Below, in pieces: positions 25,320-38,545 of a stretch of DNA of 64,000 nucleotides. Source of the DNA: Diadophis punctatus similis (lineage: Eukaryota; Chordata; Lepidosauria; Squamata; Dipsadidae); contig JALIGW010000283.1 of NCBI GenBank assembly GCA_023053685.1, positions 1 through 64,000 on the forward strand. The letters are read 5' to 3'. A program made the position numbers and the translations under genes. The notes below the pieces were generated by a model, which was not told where the DNA came from, made no database searches, and saw only the letters and a program-made list of their open reading frames with translations. How positions within the stretch are numbered: position 1 is the first letter of the stretch; each line of letters begins with the position of its first letter.

Positions 25320-27467
25320 ACATCACTTTTGAAAAACACCTCAGAAATGAAAAAGAAACACATATTCCTGTTCCCCACGGGCTGGAAAGCCGAATTCTCG
25401 CTTGATTTTCGATTCTGAGCCTACCCTGAAGAGCTAGCCCAAAGTCTAACTGCATTCGCCTTAGGACTCAATACAGCCAAAAAACATGACTTTTGACAAA
25501 CACCTCAGAAATGAAAATGAAACACATATTCCTGTTCCCCATGGGCTGGAAAGCCGAATTCTCGCTTGATTTTCGATTCCGAGCCTACCCTGAAGAGCTA
25601 GCCCAAAGTCTAACACTGCATTCGCCTTAGGACTCAACACAGCCAAAAAACATGACTTTTGACAAACACCTCAGAAATGAAAATGAAACACATATTCCTG
25701 TTCTCCACAGGCTGGAAAGCCGAATTCTCACTTGATTTTTGATTCCGAGCCTACCCTGAAGAGCTAGCTCACGGTCTAACACAGCATTCGCCTTATTTCT
25801 AAATTCAGCCCAAAAACATCACTTTTGAAAAACACCTCAGAAATGAAAAAGAAACACATATTCCTGTTCCCCACGGGCTGGAAAGCCGAATTCTCGCTTG
25901 ATTTTCGATTCTGAGCCTACCCTGAAGAGCTAGCCCAAAGTCTAACTGCATTCGCCTTAGGACTCAATACAGCCAAAAAACATGACTTTTGACAAACACC
26001 TCAGAAATGAAAATGAAACACATATTCCTGTTCCCCATGGGCTGGAAAGCCGAATTCTCGCTTGATTTTCGATTCCGAGACTACCCTGAAGAGCTAGCCC
26101 AAAGTCTAACACAGCATTCGCCTTAGGACTCAATACAGCCAAAAATATGACTTTTGACAAACACCTCAGAAATGAAAATGAAACACATATTCCTGTTCCC
26201 CACAGGCTGGAAAGCCGAATTCTCGCTTGATTTTTGATTCCGACCTTTCCCTGAAGAGCTAGCCCAAGGTCTAACACAGCATTCGCCTTATTTCTCAATT
26301 CAGCCCAAAAACATCACTTTTGACAAACACCTCAGAAATGAAAATGAAACACATATTCCTGTTCCCCACAGGCTGGAAAGCCGAATTCTCGCTTGATTTT
26401 CGATTCCGAGCCTACCCTGAAGAGCTAGCTCACGGTCTAACAAAGCATTCGCCTTATTTCTAAATTCAGCCCAAAAACATCACTTTTGAAAAACACCTCA
26501 GAAATGAAAAAGAAACACATATTCCTGTTCTCCACGGGCTGGAAAGCCGAATTCTCGCTTGATTTTCGATTCTGAGCCTACCCTGAAGAGCTAGCCCAAA
26601 GTCTAACACTGCATTCGCCTTAGGACTCAATACAGCCAAAAAACATCACTTTTGACAAACACCTCAGAAATGAAAATGAAACATATATTCCTGTTCCCCA
26701 CAGGCTGGAAAGCTGAATTCTCGCTTGATTTTCGATTCCGAGCCTACCCTGAAGAGCTAGCCCAAAGTCTATCACAGCATTCGCCTTAGGACTCAATACA
26801 GCCAAAAATATGACTTTTGACAAACACCTCAGAAATGAAAATGAAACACATATTCCTGTTCCCCACAGGCTGGAAAGCCGAATTCTCGCTTGATTTTTGA
26901 TTCCGACCTTTCCCTGAAGAGCTAGCCCAAGGTCTAACACAGCATTCGCCTTATTTCTCAATTCAGCCCAAAAACATCACTTTTGACAAACACCTCAGAA
27001 ATGAAAAAGAAACACATTCCTGTTCCCCACAGGCTGGAAAGCCAAATTCTCGCTTGATTTTCGATTCCGAGCCTACCCTGAAGAGCTAGCCCAAGGTCTA
27101 ACAGAGCATTCGCCTAATTTCTAAATTCAGCCCAAAAACATCACTTTTGAAAAACACCTCAGAAATGAAAAAGAAACACATATTCCTGTTCCCCACGGGC
27201 TGGAAAGCCGAATTCTCGCTTGATTTTCGATTCTGAGCCTACCCTGAAGAGCTAGCCCAAAGTCTAACTGCATTCGCCTTAGGACTCAATACAGCCAAAA
27301 AACATGACTTTTGACAAACACCTCAGAAATGAAAATGAAACACATATTCCTGTTCCCCATGGGCTGGAAAGCCGAATTCTCGCTTGATTTTCGATTCCGA
27401 GCCTACCCTGAAGAGCTAGCTCACGGTCTAACACAGCATTCGCCTTATTTCGAAATTCAGCCCAAAA
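25320..27467. repeat. 13-mer duplication in super-repeat I, copy 1 (2148 bp)
   Basis: This matches 27,468-29,615 at an offset of 2148 bp (13 monomers, several of them shortened). Shared landmarks are GGACTCAACACAGCC, CCGAGACTACCCTG, TCTATCACAGC and AACACATTCCTG. Upstream of about 25,320 the two sides differ. Confidence 0.8.
27356..27363. other. CCCATGGG palindrome variant (example)
   Basis: At the place where other monomers have CCCACAGG or CCCACGGG, this form carries a perfect 8-bp palindrome. It is common in section A and in the super-repeats of section B. Confidence 0.75.
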
Positions 27468-29615
27468 ACATCACTTTTGAAAAACACCTCAGAAATGAAA
27501 AAGAAACACATATTCCTGTTCCCCACGGGCTGGAAAGCCGAATTCTCGCTTGATTTTCGATTCTGAGCCTACCCTGAAGAGCTAGCCCAAAGTCTAACTG
27601 CATTCGCCTTAGGACTCAATACAGCCAAAAAACATGACTTTTGACAAACACCTCAGAAATGAAAATGAAACACATATTCCTGTTCCCCATGGGCTGGAAA
27701 GCCGAATTCTCGCTTGATTTTCGATTCCGAGCCTACCCTGAAGAGCTAGCCCAAAGTCTAACACTGCATTCGCCTTAGGACTCAACACAGCCAAAAAACA
27801 TGACTTTTGACAAACACCTCAGAAATGAAAATGAAACACATATTCCTGTTCTCCACAGGCTGGAAAGCCGAATTCTCACTTGATTTTTGATTCCGAGCCT
27901 ACCCTGAAGAGCTAGCTCACGGTCTAACACAGCATTCGCCTTATTTCTAAATTCAGCCCAAAAACATCACTTTTGAAAAACACCTCAGAAATGAAAAAGA
28001 AACACATATTCCTGTTCCCCACGGGCTGGAAAGCCGAATTCTCGCTTGATTTTCGATTCTGAGCCTACCCTGAAGAGCTAGCCCAAAGTCTAACTGCATT
28101 CGCCTTAGGACTCAATACAGCCAAAAAACATGACTTTTGACAAACACCTCAGAAATGAAAATGAAACATATATTCCTGTTCCCCATGGGCTGGAAAGCCG
28201 AATTCTCGCTTGATTTTCGATTCCGAGACTACCCTGAAGAGCTAGCCCAAAGTCTAACACAGCATTCGCCTTAGGACTCAATACAGCCAAAAATATGACT
28301 TTTGACAAACACCTCAGAAATGAAAATGAAACACATATTCCTGTTCCCCACAGGCTGGAAAGCCGAATTCTCGCTTGATTTTTGATTCCGACCTTTCCCT
28401 GAAGAGCTAGCCCAAGGTCTAACACAGCATTCGCCTTATTTCTCAATTCAGCCCAAAAACATCACTTTTGACAAACACCTCAGAAATGAAAATGAAACAC
28501 ATATTCCTGTTCCCCACAGGCTGGAAAGCCGAATTCTCGCTTGATTTTCGATTCCGAGCCTACCCTGAAGAGCTAGCTCACGGTCTAACACAGCATTCGC
28601 CTTATTTCTAAATTCAGCCCAAAAACATCACTTTTGAAAAACACCTCAGAAATGAAAAAGAAACACATATTCCTGTTCTCCACGGGCTGGAAAGCCGAAT
28701 TCTCGCTTGATTTTCGATTCTGAGCCTACCCTGAAGAGCTAGCCCAAAGTCTAACACTGCATTCGCCTTAGGACTCAATACAGCCAAAAAACATCACTTT
28801 TGACAAACACCTCAGAAATGAAAATGAAACATATATTCCTGTTCCCCACAGGCTGGAAAGCTGAATTCTCGCTTGATTTTCGATTCCGAGCCTACCCTGA
28901 AGAGCTAGCCCAAAGTCTATCACAGCATTCGCCTTAGGACTCAATACAGCCAAAAATATGACTTTGACAAACACCTCAGAAATGAAAATGAAACACATAT
29001 TCCTGTTCCCCACAGGCTGGAAAGCCGAATTCTCGCTTGATTTTTGATTCCGACCTTTCCCTGAAGAGCTAGCCCAAGGTCTAACACAGCATTCGCCTTA
29101 TTTCTCAATTCAGCCCAAAAACATCACTTTTGACAAACACCTCAGAAATGAAAAAGAAACACATTCCTGTTCCCCACAGGCTGGAAAGCCAAATTCTCGC
29201 TTGATTTTCGATTCCGAGCCTACCCTGAAGAGCTAGCCCAAGGTCTAACAGAGCATTCGCCTAATTTCTAAATTCAGCCCAAAAACATCACTTTTGAAAA
29301 ACACCTCAGAAATGAAAAAGAAACACATATTCCTGTTCCCCACGGGCTGGAAAGCCGAATTCTCGCTTGATTTTCGATTCTGAGCCTACCCTGAAGAGCT
29401 AGCCCAAAGTCTAACTGCATTCGCCTTAGGACTCAATACAGCCAAAAAACATGACTTTTGACAAACACCTCAGAAATGAAAATGAAACACATATTCCTGT
29501 TCCCCATGGGCTGGAAAGCCGAATTCTCGCTTGATTTTCGATTCCGAGCCTACCCTGAAGAGCTAGCTCACGGTCTAACACAGCATTCGCCTTATTTCTA
29601 AATTCAGCCCAAAAA
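27468..29615. repeat. 13-mer duplication in super-repeat I, copy 2
   Basis: This is the second copy of the 2148-bp unit. It has a private T loss at about 28,964 (GACTTTGAC instead of GACTTTTGAC). The match continues weakly for about two more monomers (to ~29,940), which suggests a third copy was begun or later cut back. Confidence 0.8.
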
Positions 29616-31070
29616 CATCACTTTTGAAAAACACCTCAGAAATGAAAAAGAAACACATATTCCTGTTCTCCATGGGCTGGAAAGCCAAATTCTCGCTTGA
29701 TTTTCGATTCTGAGCCTACCCTGAAGAGCTAGCCCAAAGTCTAACTGCATTCGCCTTAGGACTCAATACAGCCAAAAAACATGACTTTTGACAAACACCT
29801 CAGAAATGAAAATGAAACACATATTCCTGTTCCCCATGGGCTGGAAAGCCGAATTCTCGCTTGATTTTCGATTCCGAGCCTACCCTGAAGAGCTAGCCCA
29901 AAGTCTAACACTACATTCACCTTAGGACTCAATACAGCCAAAAAACATGACTTTTGACAAACACCTCAGAAATGAAAATGAAACACATATTCCTGTTCCC
30001 CACAGGCTGGAAAGCCGAATTCTCGCTTGATTTTCGATTCCGAGCCTACCCTGAAGAGCTAGCTCACGGTCTAACACAGCATTCGCCTTATTTCTCAATT
30101 CAGCCCAAAAACATCACTTTTGACAAACACCTCAGAAATGAAAAAGAAACACATATTCCTGTTCCCCACGGGCTGGAAAGCCAAATTCTCGCTTGATTTT
30201 CGATTCCGAGCCTACCCTGAAGAGCTAGCCCAAGGTCTAACACAGCATTCGCCTTAGGACTCAATACAGCCAAAAACATGATTTTTGACAAACACCTCAG
30301 AAATGAAAATGAAACACATATTCCTGTTCCCCACAGGCTGGAAAGCCGAATTCTCGCTTGATTTTTGATTCCGACCTTTCCCTGAAGAGCTAGCCCAAGT
30401 TCTAACACAGCATTCGCCTTAGGACTCAATACAGCCAAAAACATCACTTTTGACAAACACCTCAGAAATGAAAAAGAAACACATATTCCTGTTCCCCACA
30501 GGCTGGAAAGCCGAATTCTCGCTTGATTTTCGATTCCGAGCCTACCCTGAAGAGCTAGCTCAAGGTCTAACACAGCATTCGCCTTATTTCTCAATTCAGC
30601 CCAAAAACATCACTTTTGACAAACACCTCAGAATTGAAAATGAAACACATATTCCTGTTCCCCACGGGCTGGAAAGCCGAATTCTCGCTTGATTTTCGAT
30701 TCTGAGCCTACCCTGAAGAGCTAGCCCAAAGTCTAACACTGCATTCGCCTTAGGACTCAATACAGCCAAAAAACATCACTTTTGACAAACACCTCAGAAA
30801 TGAAAATGAAACATATATTCCTGTTCCCCACAGGCTGGAAAGCCGAATTCTCGCTTGATTTTCGATTCCGAGCCTACCCTGAAGAGCTAGCCCAAAGTCT
30901 AACACAGCATTCGCCTTAGGACTGAATACAGCCAAAAAACATGACTTTTGACAAACACCTCAGAAATGAAAATGAAACACATATTCCTGTTCCCCACAGG
31001 CTGGAAAGCCGAATTCTCGCTTGATTTTTGATTCTGACCTTTCCCTGAAGAGCTAGTCCAAGGTCTAACA
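28425..31070. repeat. 16-mer duplication private to super-repeat I, copy 1
   Basis: This matches 31,071-33,717 at an offset of 2646-2647 bp (16 monomers). The 1-bp change in offset is the T loss near 28,964. Landmarks include GATTTTTGACAAAC (AAACATGATTTTTGAC, 30,270 versus 32,917), CAGAATTGAAAATG and GGACTGAATACAGCC. The corresponding 38.4-42.2 kb part of super-repeat II exists only once. Confidence 0.85.
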
Positions 31071-33717
31071 CAGCATTCGCCTTATTTCTCAATTCAGCCC
31101 AAAAACATCACTTTTGACAAACACCTCAGAAATGAAAATGAAACACATATTCCTGTTCCCCACAGGCTGGAAAGCCGAATTCTCGCTTGATTTTCGATTC
31201 CGAGCCTACCCTGAAGAGCTAGCTCACGGTCTAACACAGCATTCGCCTTATTTCTAAATTCAGCCCAAAAACATCACTTTTGAAAAACACCTCAGAAATG
31301 AAAAAGAAACACATATTCCTGTTCTCCACGGGCTGGAAAGCCGAATTCTCGCTTGATTTTCGATTCTGAGCCTACCCTGAAGAGCTAGCCCAAAGTCTAA
31401 CACTGCATTCGCCTTAGGACTCAATACAGCCAAAAAACATCACTTTTGACAAACACCTCAGAAATGAAAATGAAACATATATTCCTGTTCCCCACAGGCT
31501 GGAAAGCTGAATTCTCGCTTGATTTTCGATTCCGAGCCTACCCTGAAGAGCTAGCCCAAAGTCTATCACAGCATTCGCCTTAGGACTCAATACAGCCAAA
31601 AATATGACTTTTGACAAACACCTCAGAAATGAAAATGAAACACATATTCCTGTTCCCCACAGGCTGGAAAGCCGAATTCTCGCTTGATTTTTGATTCCGA
31701 CCTTTCCCTGAAGAGCTAGCCCAAGGTCTAACACAGCATTCGCCTTATTTCTCAATTCAGCCCAAAAACATCACTTTTGACAAACACCTCAGAAATGAAA
31801 AAGAAACACATTCCTGTTCCCCACAGGCTGGAAAGCCAAATTCTCGCTTGATTTTCGATTCCGAGCCTACCCTGAAGAGCTAGCCCAAGGTCTAACAGAG
31901 CATTCGCCTAATTTCTAAATTCAGCCCAAAAACATCACTTTTGAAAAACACCTCAGAAATGAAAAAGAAACACATATTCCTGTTCCCCACGGGCTGGAAA
32001 GCCGAATTCTCGCTTGATTTTCGATTCTGAGCCTACCCTGAAGAGCTAGCCCAAAGTCTAACTGCATTCGCCTTAGGACTCAATACAGCCAAAAAACATG
32101 ACTTTTGACAAACACCTCAGAAATGAAAATGAAACACATATTCCTGTTCCCCATGGGCTGGAAAGCCGAATTCTCGCTTGATTTTCGATTCCGAGCCTAC
32201 CCTGAAGAGCTAGCTCACGGTCTAACACAGCATTCGCCTTATTTCTAAATTCAGCCCAAAAACATCACTTTTGAAAAACACCTCAGAAATGAAAAAGAAA
32301 CACATATTCCTGTTCTCCATGGGCTGGAAAGCCAAATTCTCGCTTGATTTTCGATTCTGAGCCTACCCTGAAGAGCTAGCCCAAAGTCTAACTGCATTCG
32401 CCTTAGGACTCAATACAGCCAAAAAACATGACTTTTGACAAACACCTCAGAAATGAAAATGAAACACATATTCCTGTTCCCCATGGGCTGGAAAGCCGAA
32501 TTCTCGCTTGATTTTCGATTCCGAGCCTACCCTGAAGAGCTAGCCCAAAGTCTAACACTACATTCACCTTAGGACTCAATACAGCCAAAAAACATGACTT
32601 TTGACAAACACCTCAGAAATGAAAATGAAACACATATTCCTGTTCCCCACAGGCTGGAAAGCCGAATTCTCGCTTGATTTTCGATTCCGAGCCTACCCTG
32701 AAGAGCTAGCTCACGGTCTAACACAGCATTCGCCTTATTTCTCAATTCAGCCCAAAAACATCACTTTTGACAAACACCTCAGAAATGAAAAAGAAACACA
32801 TATTCCTGTTCCCCACGGGCTGGAAAGCCAAATTCTCGCTTGATTTTCGATTCCGAGCCTACCCTGAAGAGCTAGCCCAAGGTCTAACACAGCATTCGCC
32901 TTAGGACTCAATACAGCCAAAAACATGATTTTTGACAAACACCTCAGAAATGAAAATGAAACACATATTCCTGTTCCCCACAGGCTGGAAAGCCGAATTC
33001 TCGCTTGATTTTTGATTCCGACCTTTCCCTGAAGAGCTAGCCCAAGTTCTAACACAGCATTCGCCTTAGGACTCAATACAGCCAAAAACATCACTTTTGA
33101 CAAACACCTCAGAAATGAAAAAGAAACACATATTCCTGTTCCCCACAGGCTGGAAAGCCGAATTCTCGCTTGATTTTCGATTCCGAGCCTACCCTGAAGA
33201 GCTAGCTCAAGGTCTAACACAGCATTCGCCTTATTTCTCAATTCAGCCCAAAAACATCACTTTTGACAAACACCTCAGAATTGAAAATGAAACACATATT
33301 CCTGTTCCCCACGGGCTGGAAAGCCGAATTCTCGCTTGATTTTCGATTCTGAGCCTACCCTGAAGAGCTAGCCCAAAGTCTAACACTGCATTCGCCTTAG
33401 GACTCAATACAGCCAAAAAACATCACTTTTGACAAACACCTCAGAAATGAAAATGAAACATATATTCCTGTTCCCCACAGGCTGGAAAGCCGAATTCTCG
33501 CTTGATTTTCGATTCCGAGCCTACCCTGAAGAGCTAGCCCAAAGTCTAACACAGCATTCGCCTTAGGACTGAATACAGCCAAAAAACATGACTTTTGACA
33601 AACACCTCAGAAATGAAAATGAAACACATATTCCTGTTCCCCACAGGCTGGAAAGCCGAATTCTCGCTTGATTTTTGATTCTGACCTTTCCCTGAAGAGC
33701 TAGTCCAAGGTCTAACA
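31071..33717. repeat. 16-mer duplication private to super-repeat I, copy 2
   Basis: This is the second copy. The monomer at the junction (around 31,030-31,090) begins as the GATTCTGACC...GCTAGTCCAAGG form and then continues as AACACAGCATTCGCC, whereas the intact form at 33,690-33,730, 42,120-42,160 and 49,740-49,780 continues as AACACCGCATTCGTC. That mixed monomer marks the crossover. Confidence 0.85.
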
Positions 33718-36397
33718 CCGCATTCGTCTTATTTCTCAATTCAGCCCAAAAACATCACTTTTGACAAACACCTCAGAAATGAAAAAGAAACACATATTCC
33801 TGTTCCCCACGGGCTGGAAAGCCGAATTCTCGCTTGATTTTCGATTCCGAGCCTACCCTGAAGAGCTAGCCCAAAGTCTAAAACAGCATTCGCGTTATTT
33901 CTCAATTCAGCCCAAAAACATGACTTTTGACAAACACCTCAGAAATGAAAATGAAACACATATTCCTGTTCCCCACAGGCTGGAAAGTTGAATTCTCGCT
34001 TGATTTTCGATTCCGAGCCAACCCTGAAGACCTAGCCCAAGGTCTAACACAGCATTCGTCTTATTTCTCAATTCAGCCCAAAAACATCACTTTTGACAAA
34101 CACCTCAGAAATGAAAATGAAACACATATTCCTGTTCCCCAAAGGCTGGAAAGCCGAATTCTCGCTTGATTTTCGATTCCGAGCCTACCCTGAAGAGCTA
34201 GCCCAAAGTCTAACACTGCATTCGCCTTAGGACTCAATACAGCCAAAAAACATGACTTTTGACAAACACCTCAGAAATGAAAATGAAACACATATTCCTG
34301 TTCCCCACGGGCTGCAAAGCCGAATTCTCGCTTGATTTTCGATTCCGACCTTTCCCTGAAGAGCTAGCCCAAGGTCTAACACACTTCACCTTATTTCTCA
34401 ATTTAGCCCAAAAACATCACTTTTGACAAACACCTCAGAAATGAAAAAGAAACACATATTCCTGTTCCCCACGTGTTGGAAAGCCGAATTCTCGCTTGAT
34501 TTTCGATTCCGAGCCTACCCTGAAGAGCTAGCCCAAAGTCTAACACTGCATTCGCCTTAGGATTCAATTCAGCCCAAAAACATCACTTTTGACAAACACC
34601 TCAGAAATGAAAAAGAAACACATATTCCTGTTCCCCACGTGTTGGAAAGCCAAATTCTCGCTTGATTTTCGATTCCGAGCCTACCCTGAAGAGCTAGCCG
34701 AAAGTCTAACACAGCATTCGCCTTAGGACTCAATACAGCCAAAAAACATGACTTTTGACAAACACCTCAGAAATGAAAATGAAACACATATTCCTGTTCC
34801 CCACAGGCTGGAAAGCCGAATTCTTGCTTGATTTTTGATTCCGACCTTTCCCTGAAGAGCTAGCCCAATGTCTAACACTGCATTCACCTTAGTTCTCAAT
34901 TCAGCCAAAAAACATCACTTTTGACAAACACATCAGAAATGAAAAAGGAACACATTCCTGTTCCCCACAGGCTGGAAAGCCGAATTCTCGCTTGATTTTT
35001 GATTCCGACCTTTCCCTGAAGAGCTAGCCCAAGGTCTAACACAGCATTCGCCTTAGGACTCAATACAGCCAAAAACATCACTTTTGACAAACACCTCAGA
35101 AATGAAAAAGAAACACATATTCCTGTTCCCCACAGGCTGGAAAGCCGAATTCTCGCTTGATTTTTGATTCCGAGCCTACCCTGAAGAGCTAGCTCAAGAT
35201 CTAACACAGCATTCGCCTTATTTCTCAATTCAGCCCAAAAACATCACTTTTTACAAACACCTCAGAAATGAAAATGAAACACATATTCCTGTTCCCCACG
35301 GTCTGGAAAGCCGAATTCTCGCTTGATTTTCGATTCTGAGCCTACCCTGAAGAGCTAGCCCAAAGTCTAACACTGCATTCGCTTTTGGACTCAATACAGA
35401 CAAAAAACATGACTTTTGACAAACACCTCAGAAATGAAAATGAAACACATATTCCTGTTCCCCACAGGCTGGAAAGCCGAATTCTCGCTTGATTTTCGAT
35501 TCCGAGCCTATGCTGAAGAGCTAGCTCACGGTCTAACACAGCATTCGCCTTATTTCTCAATTCAGCCCAAAAACATCACTTTTGACAAACACCTCAGAAA
35601 TGAAAAAGAAACACATTCCAGTTCCCCATAGGCTGGAAAGCCAAATTCTCGCTTGATTTTCGATTCCGAGCCTACCCTGAAGAGCTAGCCCAAGGTCTAA
35701 CACAGCATTCGCCTTAGGACTCAATACAGCCAAAAATATGACTTTTGACAAACACCTCAGAAATGAAAATGAAACACATATTCCTGTTCCCCACAGGCTG
35801 GAAAGCCGAATTCTCGCTTGATTTTTGATTCCGACCTTTCCCTGAAGAGCTAGCCCAAGGTCTAACACAGCATTCGCCTTAGGACTCAATACAGCCAAAA
35901 ACATCACTTTTGACAAACACCTCAGAAATGAAAAAGAAACACATATTCCTGTTCCCCACAGGCTGGAAAGCCGAACTCTCGCTTGATTTTCGATTCCGAG
36001 CCTACCCTGAAGAGGTAGCTCAAGGTCTAACACAGCATTCGCCTTATTTCTCAATTCAGCCCAAAAACATCACTTTTGACAAACACCTCAGAAATGAAAA
36101 TGAAACACATATTCCTGTTCCCCACGGGCTGGAAAGCCGAATTCTCGCTTGATTTTCGATTCTGAGCCTACCCTGAAGAGCTAGCCCAAAGTCTAACACT
36201 GCATTCGCCTTAGGACTCAATACAGCCAAAAATATGACTTTTGACAAACACCTCAGAAATGAAAATGAAACACATATTCCTGTTCCCCACAGGCTGGAAA
36301 GCCGAATTCTCGCTTGATTTTTGATTCCGACCTTTCCCTGAAGAGCTAGCCCAAGGTCTAACAGAGCATTCGCCTAATTTCTAAATTCAGCCCAAAA

Positions 36398-38545
36398 ACA
36401 TCACTTTTGAAAAACACCTCAGAAATGAAAAAGAAACACATATTCCTGTTCCCCACGGGCTGGAAAGCCGAATTCTCGCTTGATTTTCGATTCTGAGCCT
36501 ACCCTGAAGAGCTAGCCCAAAGTCTAACTGCATTCGCCTTAGGACTCAATACAGCCAAAAAACATGACTTTTGACAAACACCTCAGAAATGAAAATGAAA
36601 CACATATTCCTGTTCCCCATGGGCTGGAAAGCCGAATTCTCGCTTGATTTTCGATTCCGAGCCTACCCTGAAGAGCTAGCCCAAAGTCTAACACTGCATT
36701 CGCCTTAGGACTCAACACAGCCAAAAAACATGACTTTTGACAAACACCTCAGAAATGAAAATGAAACACATATTCCTGTTCTCCACAGGCTGGAAAGCCG
36801 AATTCTCACTTGATTTTTGATTCCGAGCCTACCCTGAAGAGCTAGCTCACGGTCTAACACAGCATTCGCCTTATTTCTAAATTCAGCCCAAAAACATCAC
36901 TTTTGAAAAACACCTCAGAAATGAAAAAGAAACACATATTCCTGTTCCCCACGGGCTGGAAAGCCGAATTCTCGCTTGATTTTCGATTCTGAGCCTACCC
37001 TGAAGAGCTAGCCCAAAGTCTAACTGCATTCGCCTTAGGACTCAATACAGCCAAAAAACATGACTTTTGACAAACACCTCAGAAATGAAAATGAAACACA
37101 TATTCCTGTTCCCCATGGGCTGGAAAGCCGAATTCTCGCTTGATTTTCGATTCCGAGACTACCCTGAAGAGCTAGCCCAAAGTCTAACACAGCATTCGCC
37201 TTAGGACTCAATACAGCCAAAAATATGACTTTTGACAAACACCTCAGAAATGAAAATGAAACACATATTCCTGTTCCCCACAGGCTGGAAAGCCGAATTC
37301 TCGCTTGATTTTTGATTCCGACCTTTCCCTGAAGAGCTAGCCCAAGGTCTAACACAGCATTCGCCTTATTTCTCAATTCAGCCCAAAAACATCACTTTTG
37401 ACAAACACCTCAGAAATGAAAATGAAACACATATTCCTGTTCCCCACAGGCTGGAAAGCCGAATTCTCGCTTGATTTTCGATTCCGAGCCTACCCTGAAG
37501 AGCTAGCTCACGGTCTAACAAAGCATTCGCCTTATTTCTAAATTCAGCCCAAAAACATCACTTTTGAAAAACACCTCAGAAATGAAAAAGAAACACATAT
37601 TCCTGTTCTCCACGGGCTGGAAAGCCGAATTCTCGCTTGATTTTCGATTCTGAGCCTACCCTGAAGAGCTAGCCCAAAGTCTAACACTGCATTCGCCTTA
37701 GGACTCAATACAGCCAAAAAACATCACTTTTGACAAACACCTCAGAAATGAAAATGAAACATATATTCCTGTTCCCCACAGGCTGGAAAGCTGAATTCTC
37801 GCTTGATTTTCGATTCCGAGCCTACCCTGAAGAGCTAGCCCAAAGTCTATCACAGCATTCGCCTTAGGACTCAATACAGCCAAAAATATGACTTTTGACA
37901 AACACCTCAGAAATGAAAATGAAACACATATTCCTGTTCCCCACAGGCTGGAAAGCCGAATTCTCGCTTGATTTTTGATTCCGACCTTTCCCTGAAGAGC
38001 TAGCCCAAGGTCTAACACAGCATTCGCCTTATTTCTCAATTCAGCCCAAAAACATCACTTTTGACAAACACCTCAGAAATGAAAAAGAAACACATTCCTG
38101 TTCCCCACAGGCTGGAAAGCCAAATTCTCGCTTGATTTTCGATTCCGAGCCTACCCTGAAGAGCTAGCCCAAGGTCTAACAGAGCATTCGCCTAATTTCT
38201 AAATTCAGCCCAAAAACATCACTTTTGAAAAACACCTCAGAAATGAAAAAGAAACACATATTCCTGTTCCCCACGGGCTGGAAAGCCGAATTCTCGCTTG
38301 ATTTTCGATTCTGAGCCTACCCTGAAGAGCTAGCCCAAAGTCTAACTGCATTCGCCTTAGGACTCAATACAGCCAAAAAACATGACTTTTGACAAACACC
38401 TCAGAAATGAAAATGAAACACATATTCCTGTTCCCCATGGGCTGGAAAGCCGAATTCTCGCTTGATTTTCGATTCCGAGCCTACCCTGAAGAGCTAGCTC
38501 ACGGTCTAACACAGCATTCGCCTTATTTCGAAATTCAGCCCAAAA
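36398..38545. repeat. 13-mer duplication in super-repeat II, copy 1
   Basis: This is the counterpart of 25,320-27,467 at an offset of 11,078 bp. It is present in both super-repeats, so the 13-mer duplication is older than the 11-kb duplication. Confidence 0.8.

Larger units (their letters stand above)
23390..34467. repeat. ~11-kb super-repeat, copy I (11,078 bp)
   Basis: Copy I aligns with copy II at an offset of 11,078 bp from about 23,390 to about 30,950, and at 8,432 bp from about 31,071 to 34,460. The 2,647-bp difference is a 16-monomer duplication private to this copy. Compared with copy II it lacks about 2.82 kb (17 monomers) at its right end, the counterpart of 42,892-45,715. By eye only a handful of differences per several kb separate the copies: AACACCTATTCC near 23,708 versus AACACATATTCC, CTTTTTACAAAC shared near 24,170 and 35,249, and one T lost near 28,964. 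Confidence 0.85.
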
